Assembly (NCBI RefSeq): GCF_017498085.1
Contig: NZ_JAGBKM010000016.1
Coordinates: 20,644 to 84,643, forward strand
Direction of reading: 5' to 3'
From: Psychrobacter coccoides
GTDB taxonomy: Bacteria > Pseudomonadota > Gammaproteobacteria > Pseudomonadales > Moraxellaceae
DNA length: 64,000 bases
The notes under the pieces were generated by a model. That model was given only the letters and a program-made list of their open reading frames with translations, searched no databases and was not told where the DNA came from. A program made the position numbers and the translations under genes. This document shows positions 9,597-17,437 of the stretch, one piece after another; the first letter of the stretch is position 1; the number at the start of each line of letters is the position of its first letter.

Positions 9597-9629
9597 AAAA
9601 AAACCGCCATTGGTTATTACAATGACGGT
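9597..9629 (-). terminator. Terminator downstream of the cytochrome c5-like gene
   Basis: Read on the minus strand, ACCGTCATTG and CAATGGCGGT pair with one mismatch around a short loop and are followed by seven T. It ends the leftward transcript of the cytochrome gene before tsaD. Confidence 0.75.
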
Positions 9630-9705
9630 AAGTTTAGCAAATTTCAATGGCGCATACGGGCTTAGAGCCTGATGAGTAGTCAATCGTGGCTCTGAAAAAG
9701 ACGTA

Positions 9706-10275
9706 TCAGCTGACCGCTTCGATCATGTAGTCCACAGCAGCTCGAACCTCCGCTTCGCTTACCTTATCGGTCGCTTGCGCTGGCATTTTATTAAAGCCAT
9801 TCATAGAGTGCATATAAAGCGTTTCTTTGTCTTTAGTCAGACGAGCACTCCATGCCGCCTTATCACCCAGTATGGGCGACCCTAGTAGACCACCTTCGTG
9901 ACACAGCTTACAGTTTGCCTCATAGATTTTAGCGCCTGTACCTGCGGCCAGCACTTCAGGCTCAGCAGCCTCGTCTTCAGTTGTCACTGTCTCTTCCGTG
10001 GTGATCTCTTCTTCGACCACGTCTGTCTCTTCAACTACAGCCGTCTCCTCGACCACAGCTGTTTCTTCAGACGCAGCGTCTAGCACTGGCTCATCAGTGG
10101 CCACTTCTGTTTCTACGACTGGCGCTTCCTCTACTACCGTTGTCGTAGGTTCTTCGACGGCGGCAGGGGCGTCATCAGCTGTATTGTCACCACTACAGGC
10201 ACTTAGCGTCAGCAGCACACTCATACCAAGAGTAGATAATGTGAGTTTATGTATACGCTGTTGTTTATTGTTCAT
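9706..10275 (-). CDS. Lipoprotein cytochrome c5-like protein
   Basis: A 189-aa membrane-anchored c-type cytochrome. A signal peptide ends in the lipobox LSAC with the lipidated Cys at 27. A linker of about 80 residues, rich in Val, Glu and Thr with repeats of the AVVEET type, extends to residue 108. The haem domain follows, with CKLCH at 122-126 and the likely distal ligand M164 in FNKMPAQ. The domain matches class I cytochrome c5. It probably shuttles electrons in the periplasm; its partner is unknown. The long acidic spacer is unusual and would hold the haem domain away from the membrane. Confidence 0.88.
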   Translation of the reverse strand: MNNKQQRIHKLTLSTLGMSVLLTLSACSGDNTADDAPAAVEEPTTTVVEEAPVVETEVATDEPVLDAASEETAVVEETAVVEETDVVEEEITTEETVTTEDEAAEPEVLAAGTGAKIYEANCKLCHEGGLLGSPILGDKAAWSARLTKDKETLYMHSMNGFNKMPAQATDKVSEAEVRAAVDYMIEAVS

Positions 10276-10399
10276 ATTTAACCCTCTGTTGTGTATTTGA
10301 CGGTGGCGGCTGATGCCGACACAAGGCGCTCGCCTCGGTTATATCTGACAAGTGACAGCTGACACGGCCTGCTATGTAACGGTTTATTATAGATATAGA

Positions 10400-10771
10400 C
10401 TACTCAGCTACCGTTGCTTCAGCAGCATCAGCACTCTCGGCATCAGTGCTTTCTGCTACGTCACTGTCAGCGTCAGCATCCATGTCAGCAGCGTCATCTG
10501 AATTATCCTCTGAAGCGTCTGCGTCTACTGGGTCTGCCTCAGATGCGGCATCATCCATGTCTGTCGCCTCATCAGCTTCGGGCGCTGCTGCAGTCTCTGG
10601 GAACTCCATAACTTCAGCTTCGGGCGCATTGCTACGAGCAAGCTCAGCCGCTTCGTCAACCCGATCTGGGGCATATACCTTTTCTTTGTCACCACTACAC
10701 GCTGTGAGACCCATCCCCAGACTGACCATAAGTGCCGTACTTAAAGCCATGTTTAGTGCTGTTTTTTTCAT
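10400..10771 (-). CDS. Small acidic lipoprotein of unknown function
   Basis: The 123-aa product starts with a lipoprotein signal (MKKTALNMAL... GLTAC) with the lipidated Cys at 25. The rest is strongly acidic, dominated by Asp, Ala, Glu and Ser with almost no hydrophobic residue, so it is probably disordered. I recognise no domain. It sits 124 bases upstream of the cytochrome lipoprotein on the same strand and shares its CSGD start after the lipobox. That suggests a common origin of the two N-termini or joint regulation. Function unknown. Confidence 0.75.
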   Translation of the reverse strand: MKKTALNMALSTALMVSLGMGLTACSGDKEKVYAPDRVDEAAELARSNAPEAEVMEFPETAAAPEADEATDMDDAASEADPVDADASEDNSDDAADMDADADSDVAESTDAESADAAEATVAE

Positions 10772-10995
10772 TCCAAAACCCTCAATAAAATTGACATAAA
10801 AGCATAAAACATTTACTACAGTATGGAAATCATAATAACATAAACTTTAGCCGATACGTTACAGACAGCCGCAATTTTATTAGCATAACCAGCGGTGGTG
10901 TTGACTTAAATACAGCAAAAGAAGTGGAGTAAATACCTAAAGCAGGCCTATACTCAGCACCCCTATGCTCACAAGACATAAATGCTCTAAAGGCA

Positions 10996-11024
10996 TTGAC
11001 TTTACTGGATTTTTTTAGTAAAAT
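10996..11024 (+). promoter_or_regulatory. Sigma-70 promoter of rpsU
   Basis: TTGACT and TAAAAT are separated by 17 bases and lie about 130 bases before the rpsU start codon. This is the best sigma-70 promoter I see in the window. The rest of the 10772-11153 gap shows nothing beyond a second, weaker TTGACT near 10906. Confidence 0.7.
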
Positions 11025-11153
11025 ACCTGCCCTTGTGTAAGCACACAAAATTGTCCTAGTTTGAGCTGATGCCTGTAATCTTGAGATATTACGGCTAAAT
11101 ACTATTATACAGCCAAGCTAATGCCTTTATATCTCATTCCAAAAGGAGTATTC

Positions 11154-11369
11154 ATGCCTTCAGTTAAGGTTAAAGAAAACGAACCTGTTGATATCGCTAT
11201 CCGTCGTTTTAAGCGTGCTTGTGAAAAAGCTGGTGTACTATCAGATGTACGTAAACGTGAGTTTTATGAAAAACCAACGCAAGAGCGCAAGCGCAAAAAA
11301 GCGGCTGCTGTAAAGCGTTATAAGAAAAAATTACAACGCGAAACTATCCGTACCACGCGTATGTACTAA
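11154..11369 (+). CDS. rpsU: 30S ribosomal protein bS21
   Basis: A 71-aa, highly basic small-subunit protein that helps mRNA base-pair with the 3' end of 16S rRNA. It has the family's [20 protein letters not shown] start and the RKR-rich tail ending in RTTRMY. AAAAGGAG stands six bases before the ATG at 11154; an earlier in-frame ATG at 11121 lacks such a site. yqeY follows after a terminator, a gene order common in this class. In enterics rpsU leads a dnaG-rpoD operon, which is not present here. Confidence 0.97.
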   Translation: MPSVKVKENEPVDIAIRRFKRACEKAGVLSDVRKREFYEKPTQERKRKKAAAVKRYKKKLQRETIRTTRMY

Positions 11370-11492
11370 GCACTGATTAGCGACTGTTTACTGGCATTCA
11401 TACCATTTGTATCAGTCGATAATGAGTTTGGATAATAAAATATCAGATTATCCCTGTCACTACCTATATATATCATAATCCCAGATATACTA

Positions 11493-11531
11493 GCGCCACT
11501 GTTATCCATTGATATCAGTGGCGTTTTTTAT
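11493..11531 (+). terminator. Terminator between rpsU and yqeY
   Basis: GCGCCACTG pairs with CAGTGGCGT, allowing one mismatch, around a 15-base loop and is followed by TTTTTTAT. It ends the rpsU transcript and separates it from yqeY. Confidence 0.85.
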
Positions 11532-11624
11532 GCTACAATTTTTAGTATTTATACCATCCCTAAACGATAACCCCTAAACGATAACATCGACACTCTACAA
11601 AATATATAAGGAATGATTAAGCCA

Positions 11625-12074
11625 ATGAGCCAACTTAAGCAAAGCCTATCTGATCATATCAAGGCGTCTATGAAAGCCCGTGAGCTTGAGCGTGTTAAAG
11701 TGCTACGTAACGTGCAAGCTGTGGTCAAACAGATTGAGATTGACCGTAAAACAGAGCTGGATGATGCTGGTGTACTCGATATATTACAAAAGCAGCTCAA
11801 ACAACGCCAAGAGTCACTGAATATCTTTACCGAAAATGGTCGTGACGACTTAGCCGCCAAAGAGCAGTTTGAGATTGATATCATTAATGAGTTTATGCCC
11901 AAGCAGATGGACGATGATGAGCTTGCCGCCTTGGTCAATGCGGAAGTCACTGAGCAAGGTGCGACGTCTATGCGTGATATGGGTAGCGTGATGGGCGCAC
12001 TAAAAACCAAAACCGCTGGTCGTGCGGATCCTGCTGTCATCTCAAGACTGGTAAAAGAGGCGCTACAAGGCTGA
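11625..12074 (+). CDS. GatB/YqeY domain protein
   Basis: A 149-aa alpha-helical protein resembling the tRNA-binding tail of the amidotransferase subunit GatB. Key stretches are KASMKARELERVKVLRNV and the C-terminal MGSVMGALKTKTAGRADPAVISRLVKE. Free-standing YqeY is common beside rpsU; its role is not established, though a link to tRNA is usually assumed. I prefer the ATG at 11625 because the family starts at that point and AAGGA lies 12 bases upstream. The ATG at 11613 abuts the AAGGA and is less likely. Confidence 0.92.
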   Translation: MSQLKQSLSDHIKASMKARELERVKVLRNVQAVVKQIEIDRKTELDDAGVLDILQKQLKQRQESLNIFTENGRDDLAAKEQFEIDIINEFMPKQMDDDELAALVNAEVTEQGATSMRDMGSVMGALKTKTAGRADPAVISRLVKEALQG

Positions 12075-12141
12075 CTCAACTGCCTTCATACAAGCTTGTC
12101 ATAAATAAAGCGCCCATACCGTATGAGCTATAAATAACCGC

Positions 12142-13818
12142 TTAAGGCTTATAGTCTTTTGCGGTTTTTACGTTTTTTATCTCTTGGACGATATTTGCAA
12201 GCAGCGGACGAGCACTACTGCTCTGTGTACTGGCCTGCATCTTCTCAGCAAGCTGTTTGGCTTGTGTCAATGACGTCAGCGCTGACTCATAACGAGCATT
12301 CCATAGCTGGTCATAACTGCGATAACGTAGCGCATTGATAGTCGCAATATCAGCCACTGATGATGAGGTCGCCGTTTTGGCTATTTTTTCATTGGCCAGC
12401 TGTAGGCTTTGCCAAGCATAACGATCGCTGGGTTGCTGCTGAGTCAAAGGCTTTAGCAGGGTTTGTGCTTGGGTTGGTTGGTTGTTTTGCGTCAAGGCTT
12501 CAGCTAAGTACAGGCGCAAATCACGGCGCTCAGGGTACAGTCTTTGCTGGGCTTGTAAGACATCAACCGCCTGCTGCCATTTGCCTTGCTCGCTCAGCAC
12601 TTGGCTGTATGTAATCGACAATAGCGGCTCTAGCGCTTGGCGCTTAGCTGCTGTTAAGCGTTGAAACTCAGTCATGAGTGTTTCTGCGTCATCAAAGCGC
12701 TGCTGCTCGCCATACCAATACATTAAAGCCAGCTTGGCACCGATGCTGTTTTTTGCAGCGGTCGTGAGTGAGGTCTCTGAAGCGTGCTGACCCATGACTT
12801 GCACTCGCCAGTAAAGCAGGTCAAATAATGCTTGATGGCGCTGCTGCTGATTGAGCGACAAGGGCGGATAGCGCTGAGCCCGACTTTGGGTATCACTGAG
12901 ACGCTCGTTGCTCAAAGGATGCGAACGTACAAAGCTTGGCAAAAACTGGTTTTCTACCTGATTGAGCTGGCTTTTTTGATTCATAGTAGCAAAAAATCTT
13001 GGCATCGCACGAGGGTCATATCCCGCTTGATTCATTATTTGCATACCCACCCGATCAGCTTCTCGCTCATTACTGCGACTAAAGGCCATACTGCTATTCA
13101 TGGTTGCGGTCTGGCTACCCATCATCACGGCCGCTGCAGCGTCACCATCTACAGCCGATGCCGCTATTGCTGCCAACATGCCGCCTATCTGCATGAGCAG
13201 TGCTTTTTTGCGCTCGTCTGCCCCGCTCTCATAGTGACGCTGACTGACATGCGCCACTTCATGAGCAATGACACTGGCCAGCTCATCCATGCTGTTGGCG
13301 GCCAATATGGTACCTGTATTGACACCAATCACGCCGCCTGGTGCGGCAAAGGCATTGATACTGGGATTGTCAATAATCACCAAAGCCAAAGGCGCTTGTT
13401 GACGCACTTGCGCATTCATACGCCAAGTCATGTCTTTTATGGTTTCTTGAATCCAAGGATCGTGCTCCATTTTGATGCGGCCATTGATGTTTTGTAGCGA
13501 CCATTCACCGAGTAGCTTGGTTTGATACTGATCAGCAAAGCTTAACCCCTGACCTTGTAAGCTCGGTAGCTTTAACTCCTGAGCACGAGAGGGTTGCCAT
13601 GAGCCATAATTGGTAGTGGCTAGCGCTGCTGGTGTAGACACCTTGGTGGTATGAGCATTTGTCATAGGCTGCGCATAAGCTTGGATACTCAGACTGCTGA
13701 TCAAAGCCAATAAAACCAGTGGGCAGGTCAAAACCAACCCTTGTCGTTTATCAATGGTGTTTTTTATAAACTCAGTCGTTAGACAGGCGTGATGATTAGA
13801 GCGGTTCAATGTCTGCAT
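12142..13818 (-). CDS. Periplasmic M48 metalloprotease with TPR tail (BepA-like)
   Basis: The 558-aa product has a long N-terminal signal sequence (hydrophobic residues about 29-48, cleavage after AYA). The M48 protease domain follows, with zinc motif HEVAH at 186-190 and the third ligand in SNEREADRVG. The second half is helical with TPR-like repeats to the end. The arrangement matches BepA (YfgC), which assembles or degrades outer-membrane proteins such as LptD in the periplasm. The gene stands alone and converges with yqeY. The N-terminal region before the signal is longer than usual, so the true start may be further in. Confidence 0.88.
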   Translation of the reverse strand: MQTLNRSNHHACLTTEFIKNTIDKRQGLVLTCPLVLLALISSLSIQAYAQPMTNAHTTKVSTPAALATTNYGSWQPSRAQELKLPSLQGQGLSFADQYQTKLLGEWSLQNINGRIKMEHDPWIQETIKDMTWRMNAQVRQQAPLALVIIDNPSINAFAAPGGVIGVNTGTILAANSMDELASVIAHEVAHVSQRHYESGADERKKALLMQIGGMLAAIAASAVDGDAAAAVMMGSQTATMNSSMAFSRSNEREADRVGMQIMNQAGYDPRAMPRFFATMNQKSQLNQVENQFLPSFVRSHPLSNERLSDTQSRAQRYPPLSLNQQQRHQALFDLLYWRVQVMGQHASETSLTTAAKNSIGAKLALMYWYGEQQRFDDAETLMTEFQRLTAAKRQALEPLLSITYSQVLSEQGKWQQAVDVLQAQQRLYPERRDLRLYLAEALTQNNQPTQAQTLLKPLTQQQPSDRYAWQSLQLANEKIAKTATSSSVADIATINALRYRSYDQLWNARYESALTSLTQAKQLAEKMQASTQSSSARPLLANIVQEIKNVKTAKDYKP

Positions 13819-14080
13819 CCTATGCGTTTAGCCACGATTGTGTTTTGACTATACGAGGTTGATATGACCACGTCAATTCCAGTATTCTCTTGACTACCAA
13901 TGTCTAGGCAGTGTGTCACTTTCGTGCAACATGACCGTGCAACTCTGTTTGATTCTAATCGGCTCAACATTATGATGATTATATTCAACTGCAATTACCA
14001 AGCAGCAATTTGCTATAATATCTGGTTCAGATTGGGCTAGTGTTTTGGGCCCAAGCAACCATATTTTAAGGGTTTATGTT

Positions 14081-14572
14081 ATGTCCGCTGATAATGACGC
14101 TATCAATACACACGCACCTTATTCGGTGGTTTTGACCGCAAAGTTACCTGAGGCCGAGCGCTTTGTCTCACAGTCCTTATTGGCTCTATTGCCTGCTGCA
14201 TGTATTGCCAATGTGGTTGATGATAGAGCAAATGACAGTCAAACCAAGGATGGCCATGATACCAACCCATCCTCAATCGGTATCAAGCGCATGGTCGATG
14301 GACGTGGCATGGCTTGCCCGATGCCCTTATTAAAGACTAAAGTGGCGTTGCGTGACGTAGCAGCTCATGAGTCACTGTACGTTGTCGCCACCGATCCCAA
14401 CTCACAAGCGGATATCACAGCGTTTTGCCAACAAAGTCAACAGGCCTCTCATGGTGATACGCTGATACTGACAGTCAATCAAAAGACAGCAGGGCCAGCC
14501 GAAGAGGGTCTGTCAAAACCGTCGTCCGATACAATATTTCACTTCATCATTACCAAAACTGATAGCAACTAA
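14081..14572 (+). CDS. TusA/SirA-like sulfur-carrier protein with N-terminal extension
   Basis: The C-terminal 95 residues form a TusA-type domain with the motif MVDGRGMACPMPLLKTKVAL, whose C79 in CPMP would carry a persulfide. TusA is normally about 80 aa; this protein is 163 aa. The first 65 residues, including an Asp/Asn-rich linker, have no match I recognise. Possible roles are sulfur relay for tRNA thiolation or another thiol transfer. The start at 14081 follows AAGGGTTTATGTT. rpoH follows 79 bases later but probably has its own promoter. Confidence 0.82.
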   Translation: MSADNDAINTHAPYSVVLTAKLPEAERFVSQSLLALLPAACIANVVDDRANDSQTKDGHDTNPSSIGIKRMVDGRGMACPMPLLKTKVALRDVAAHESLYVVATDPNSQADITAFCQQSQQASHGDTLILTVNQKTAGPAEEGLSKPSSDTIFHFIITKTDSN

Positions 14573-14651
14573 GCATGACTATCATTTACAATTAAGACAA
14601 TAAAAATTCTCAATTGCATAATGGTTTACTTATTTGATCAAGGTCAAGAAT

Positions 14652-15686
14652 ATGGCTACTCCTCCTAATAACTCAAAAACCACTCAAAAAGGGCGTACCC
14701 CCGATGACAGTACGACCCCAAAAAACGCCGCCCGTGAAGCAGCATTAGAAGCAGCGGCCAAACGCCCGCCGTATGATGCTAGCGCTTTAGAAAAGACCAG
14801 CACCCGTGATTTGGTACCGGCGATGCCGACGCATTTATCGGCACCTGGGGTCAATCTGGGTGCGTATATCAATACGGTGCATCAAATCCCAATCTTGACG
14901 CCTACCCAAGAGCAAGAGCTTGCTCATCGCTATTTTGATGAAGGCGATGTCGAGGCCGCACGTTTACTGGTGATGTCACACTTGCGTTTTGTCATTCACA
15001 TCGCTCGCAGCTACTCTGGCTACGGCTTGCCACAGGCAGACCTAATACAAGAAGGCAATCTTGGCTTGATGAAAGCCGTCAAACGCTTTGACCCTAATAA
15101 AGGCGTACGCTTGGTTTCTTTTGCTGTGCATTGGATTAAGGCTGAGATTCATGAGTTTGTGATTCGTAACTGGCGTATCGTCAAAGTCGCCACTACCAAA
15201 GCTCATCGCAAGCTGTTCTTTAATCTTCGCAGTCTAAAAAAGACCAACAACCAGCTGACTTTAGAAGAAGCAGACGCCATCGCCAAAGACCTCAATGTCA
15301 GCCGCAAACAAGTGCTAGAGATGGAGTCTCGTTTGACTTCGTATGATGCTTCTTTCGAGACTCAATCTAGTGATGATGACGATGGTCGCTATGCACCGCA
15401 GCTGTTTTTGGAAGATGGTGTTGATCCAGCCGAGATAGTCGAAGACTCTGATTGGGAAGACAGTAACACCTCAGCCTTGGTAGCGGCGATGGATACGCTA
15501 GATGATCGCTCACGTGATATCGTCGAGCAGCGCTGGCTGTCTGAGCAAAAGTCTACCCTGCACGAGCTGGCAGCGGTTTATTCCATCTCTGCCGAGCGGG
15601 TGCGCCAAATCGAAAAAAATGCGATGGATAAAATCCGTGATGCCATGACCATAGACAGTGTCATACTGCCTGATGACATTCAATAA
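14652..15686 (+). CDS. rpoH: Heat-shock sigma factor RpoH (sigma-32)
   Basis: This sigma factor directs RNA polymerase to heat-shock promoters. Region 2 is seen in RFVIHIARSYSGYGLPQADLIQ and GLMKAVKRFDP, with the RpoH-type WIKAEIHEFVIRNWRIVKVATTK. Region 4.2 is ERVRQIEKNAMDKIR near the C-terminus. The protein is 344 aa, about 60 longer than in E. coli, because of a polar Ala/Lys/Pro-rich N-terminal tail; such tails occur in Moraxellaceae. I chose the ATG at 14652 because AAGGTCAAGAAT precedes it. The 5' region may carry thermosensor structure, which I could not judge by eye. Confidence 0.95.
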   Translation: MATPPNNSKTTQKGRTPDDSTTPKNAAREAALEAAAKRPPYDASALEKTSTRDLVPAMPTHLSAPGVNLGAYINTVHQIPILTPTQEQELAHRYFDEGDVEAARLLVMSHLRFVIHIARSYSGYGLPQADLIQEGNLGLMKAVKRFDPNKGVRLVSFAVHWIKAEIHEFVIRNWRIVKVATTKAHRKLFFNLRSLKKTNNQLTLEEADAIAKDLNVSRKQVLEMESRLTSYDASFETQSSDDDDGRYAPQLFLEDGVDPAEIVEDSDWEDSNTSALVAAMDTLDDRSRDIVEQRWLSEQKSTLHELAAVYSISAERVRQIEKNAMDKIRDAMTIDSVILPDDIQ

Positions 15687-15762
15687 TTGGCGTTAACCGA
15701 CCGTTAGACCGCTATAAGAGACAGCCATCGCTTGTGCGCTATAACTTGATGATAAGAGTTTT

Positions 15763-16134
15763 ATGATGTTAAATTGGATAGGCATTGCTGCGATAAATCT
15801 CGCTATCGCTGTGGCTTTAGGGGCTTTTGGTGCTCATGGCATCAAAAGCATGGTCAATGCGCAGCAGCTGGCGTGGTGGCATACTGCGACCCTTTATCTT
15901 TTTATCCATGCATTAGGTTTATTACTTGTCGGCTTACTTATCCGCTTGAGATATACCACACAGACCACTGCTTGGTTATTGCAAATCGGTGTCATCATCT
16001 TTGCTGGTAGCTTGTTTGCGATGACCCTTGGTGCGCCTCGTTGGTTTGGGGCGATTACGCCTATCGGCGGCGTCCTGATGATCGCAGGTTGGGTGTGGTT
16101 GGCGATTAGCACTTTTCGAGCCCAGCAGTACTAG
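15763..16134 (+). CDS. DUF423 small membrane protein
   Basis: A 123-aa protein with four hydrophobic helices and the family hallmark LGAFGAHGIK near residue 25. It also has the typical WWHTATLYLFIHALGLL and GGVLMIAGW stretches. DUF423 proteins lie in the inner membrane; their role is not known. It stands between rpoH and thiS with its own spacing, and nothing nearby gives a clue to function. Confidence 0.9.
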   Translation: MMLNWIGIAAINLAIAVALGAFGAHGIKSMVNAQQLAWWHTATLYLFIHALGLLLVGLLIRLRYTTQTTAWLLQIGVIIFAGSLFAMTLGAPRWFGAITPIGGVLMIAGWVWLAISTFRAQQY

Positions 16135-16345
16135 CCCGCTTATGATACGAGACTCAATCTCACATAAGCCTGATATACTCTATGCCACACTACGCCACAA
16201 GCAAGCAAGCCACAAACAAGTGAATCAGATAGCCACAGCACTGTATCAGGGTTAAATAAACCCTACGCTATCCTCGCAAACTATGTTTTTTGAATGTTTA
16301 GCAGACCCCAAAAACAAAAGCTTTCAGTTATAGGAAGTAAAGACT

Positions 16346-16546
16346 ATGAGTATGATTACTGTCAATGGACAGACACTACAAACCACACATCAAACGGTCC
16401 AGCTTGTCATAAATGAGCTTGGGCTAAGTAAAGGCCGTTATGCTGTCGAAGTCGACGGTGAGCTGGTCCCAAAAAGCGAGCTTGCTCAACTGCGTATCGT
16501 GGAGGGCATGACTATCGAGGTGGTGCAAGCCGTTGGTGGTGGCTAA
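16346..16546 (+). CDS. thiS: Thiamine sulfur-carrier protein ThiS
   Basis: A 66-aa ubiquitin-fold protein ending in AVGGG, close to the C-terminal Gly-Gly that ThiF adenylates and that then carries sulfur as a thiocarboxylate to ThiG. MSMITVNGQ at the start and EGMTIEVVQAVGGG at the end are family marks. GGAAGTAAAG is the ribosome site. thiG, which usually follows directly, is absent; a terminator follows instead. No TPP riboswitch is visible in the 211 bases before it. Confidence 0.9.
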   Translation: MSMITVNGQTLQTTHQTVQLVINELGLSKGRYAVEVDGELVPKSELAQLRIVEGMTIEVVQAVGGG

Positions 16547-16580
16547 TTATTAGGAATGTTGACTTATCAGGGTACAATAA

Positions 16581-16617
16581 AAAAGACCTCAGCGTATAAA
16601 ACGTTGCGGTCTTTTTT
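16581..16617 (+). terminator. Terminator after thiS
   Basis: AAAAGACCTCAGCG and CGTTGCGGTCTTTT pair with one internal mismatch around TATAAAA and run into six T. The A-run on the left means it could also work for leftward transcripts, but hpf ends 93 bases away. Confidence 0.85.
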
Positions 16618-16709
16618 CCTTGGCTGACTTGTCTTTTATAAAGGTTTAACGCGACGAGTAGCTATATTATTTATTATTGTTATACGTCGTTTATTAAACC
16701 CTAATAAGA

Positions 16710-17081
16710 TTATACCGCTGGGGCAGTATCGCCACTTGAGAGGTCTTGGTAGCGCCCATCACGTCCTGCGCCCTGCGTCTTTTTGCGCTCTAAACGGGTT
16801 TTATACTTTCTGACTTGCCTGTTGAGTTTGTCTGCCATGTCATTAATGGCTTTATACATATCATCATCATAAGACTGTACAAACATTTCTTGACCTGAAA
16901 CACGCAAAATAGCTTCAGCCTTATGGCTTTTTTTACCACTACCGCTATTGTCTAGTGATAAGATAACTTGAATACTTTGTATTTGGTCAAAATGACGCTC
17001 TACTTTTTCAAGCTTTTCGCGAACAGCTGTTTCCATCGCTTCAGTAATGCTGATATGGTGACCACTAATAGAAACGTTCAT
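16710..17081 (-). CDS. hpf: Ribosome hibernation promoting factor (short HPF)
   Basis: A 123-aa protein that binds the decoding site of the 30S subunit and promotes inactive 100S ribosome dimers in stationary phase. It starts with MNVSISGHHISITEAM and contains the helix MYKAINDMADKLNRQVRKYK, both family features. A Gln/Gly-rich tail of about 20 residues follows. I chose the start at 17081 since AAGGATAAGTAT precedes it; the codon at 17114 has none. It lies downstream of rpoN on the same strand, the usual order, though here the gap is 356 bases. Confidence 0.93.
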   Translation of the reverse strand: MNVSISGHHISITEAMETAVREKLEKVERHFDQIQSIQVILSLDNSGSGKKSHKAEAILRVSGQEMFVQSYDDDMYKAINDMADKLNRQVRKYKTRLERKKTQGAGRDGRYQDLSSGDTAPAV

Positions 17082-17437
17082 ATACTTATCCTTATATATA
17101 TTGCTTAAAGTCAAAAGATGCTCTAGCTTTTACCTAAAGCATCTTACTGTACCGATAACCTCAACGAATTCATCATATATTTGTGATATGTCCTTTTATC
17201 ACCTCGCTTTTATGACGTTTTTTGATATAGGTGAAAAGGTTGGTATTTGTTATTGGTATGACTCTAATTTGTCATGAAATCCCGTCAGTAGCAAGACGCT
17301 ATAATGTAACCGAATGTAACTAAAGCTTATATTGTCTCTAAAATTATATATAATCGAAAAATTTTATTTTTTATAATTGCTTTTGTTAATATTTCTTTCG
17401 CCAAAACCATAGACCTGCGTTTTAAAAGCTTTTTGCC
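17082..17437 (-). other. Intergenic region rpoN-hpf
   Basis: This is a 356-base AT-rich gap. On the minus strand there is a TTATATATAAT-type -10 region around 17345-17355, so hpf probably has its own promoter here. I see no ORF, repeat or terminator in it. Confidence 0.4.

Noticed and set aside
13806..13994. 62-aa frame upstream of the M48 protease gene on the minus strand
   Set aside because: Overlaps the protease start, no ribosome site and composition unlike a protein of this genome.
16135..16345. TPP riboswitch before thiS
   Set aside because: The conserved CTGAGA and the rest of the THI-box pattern are absent.
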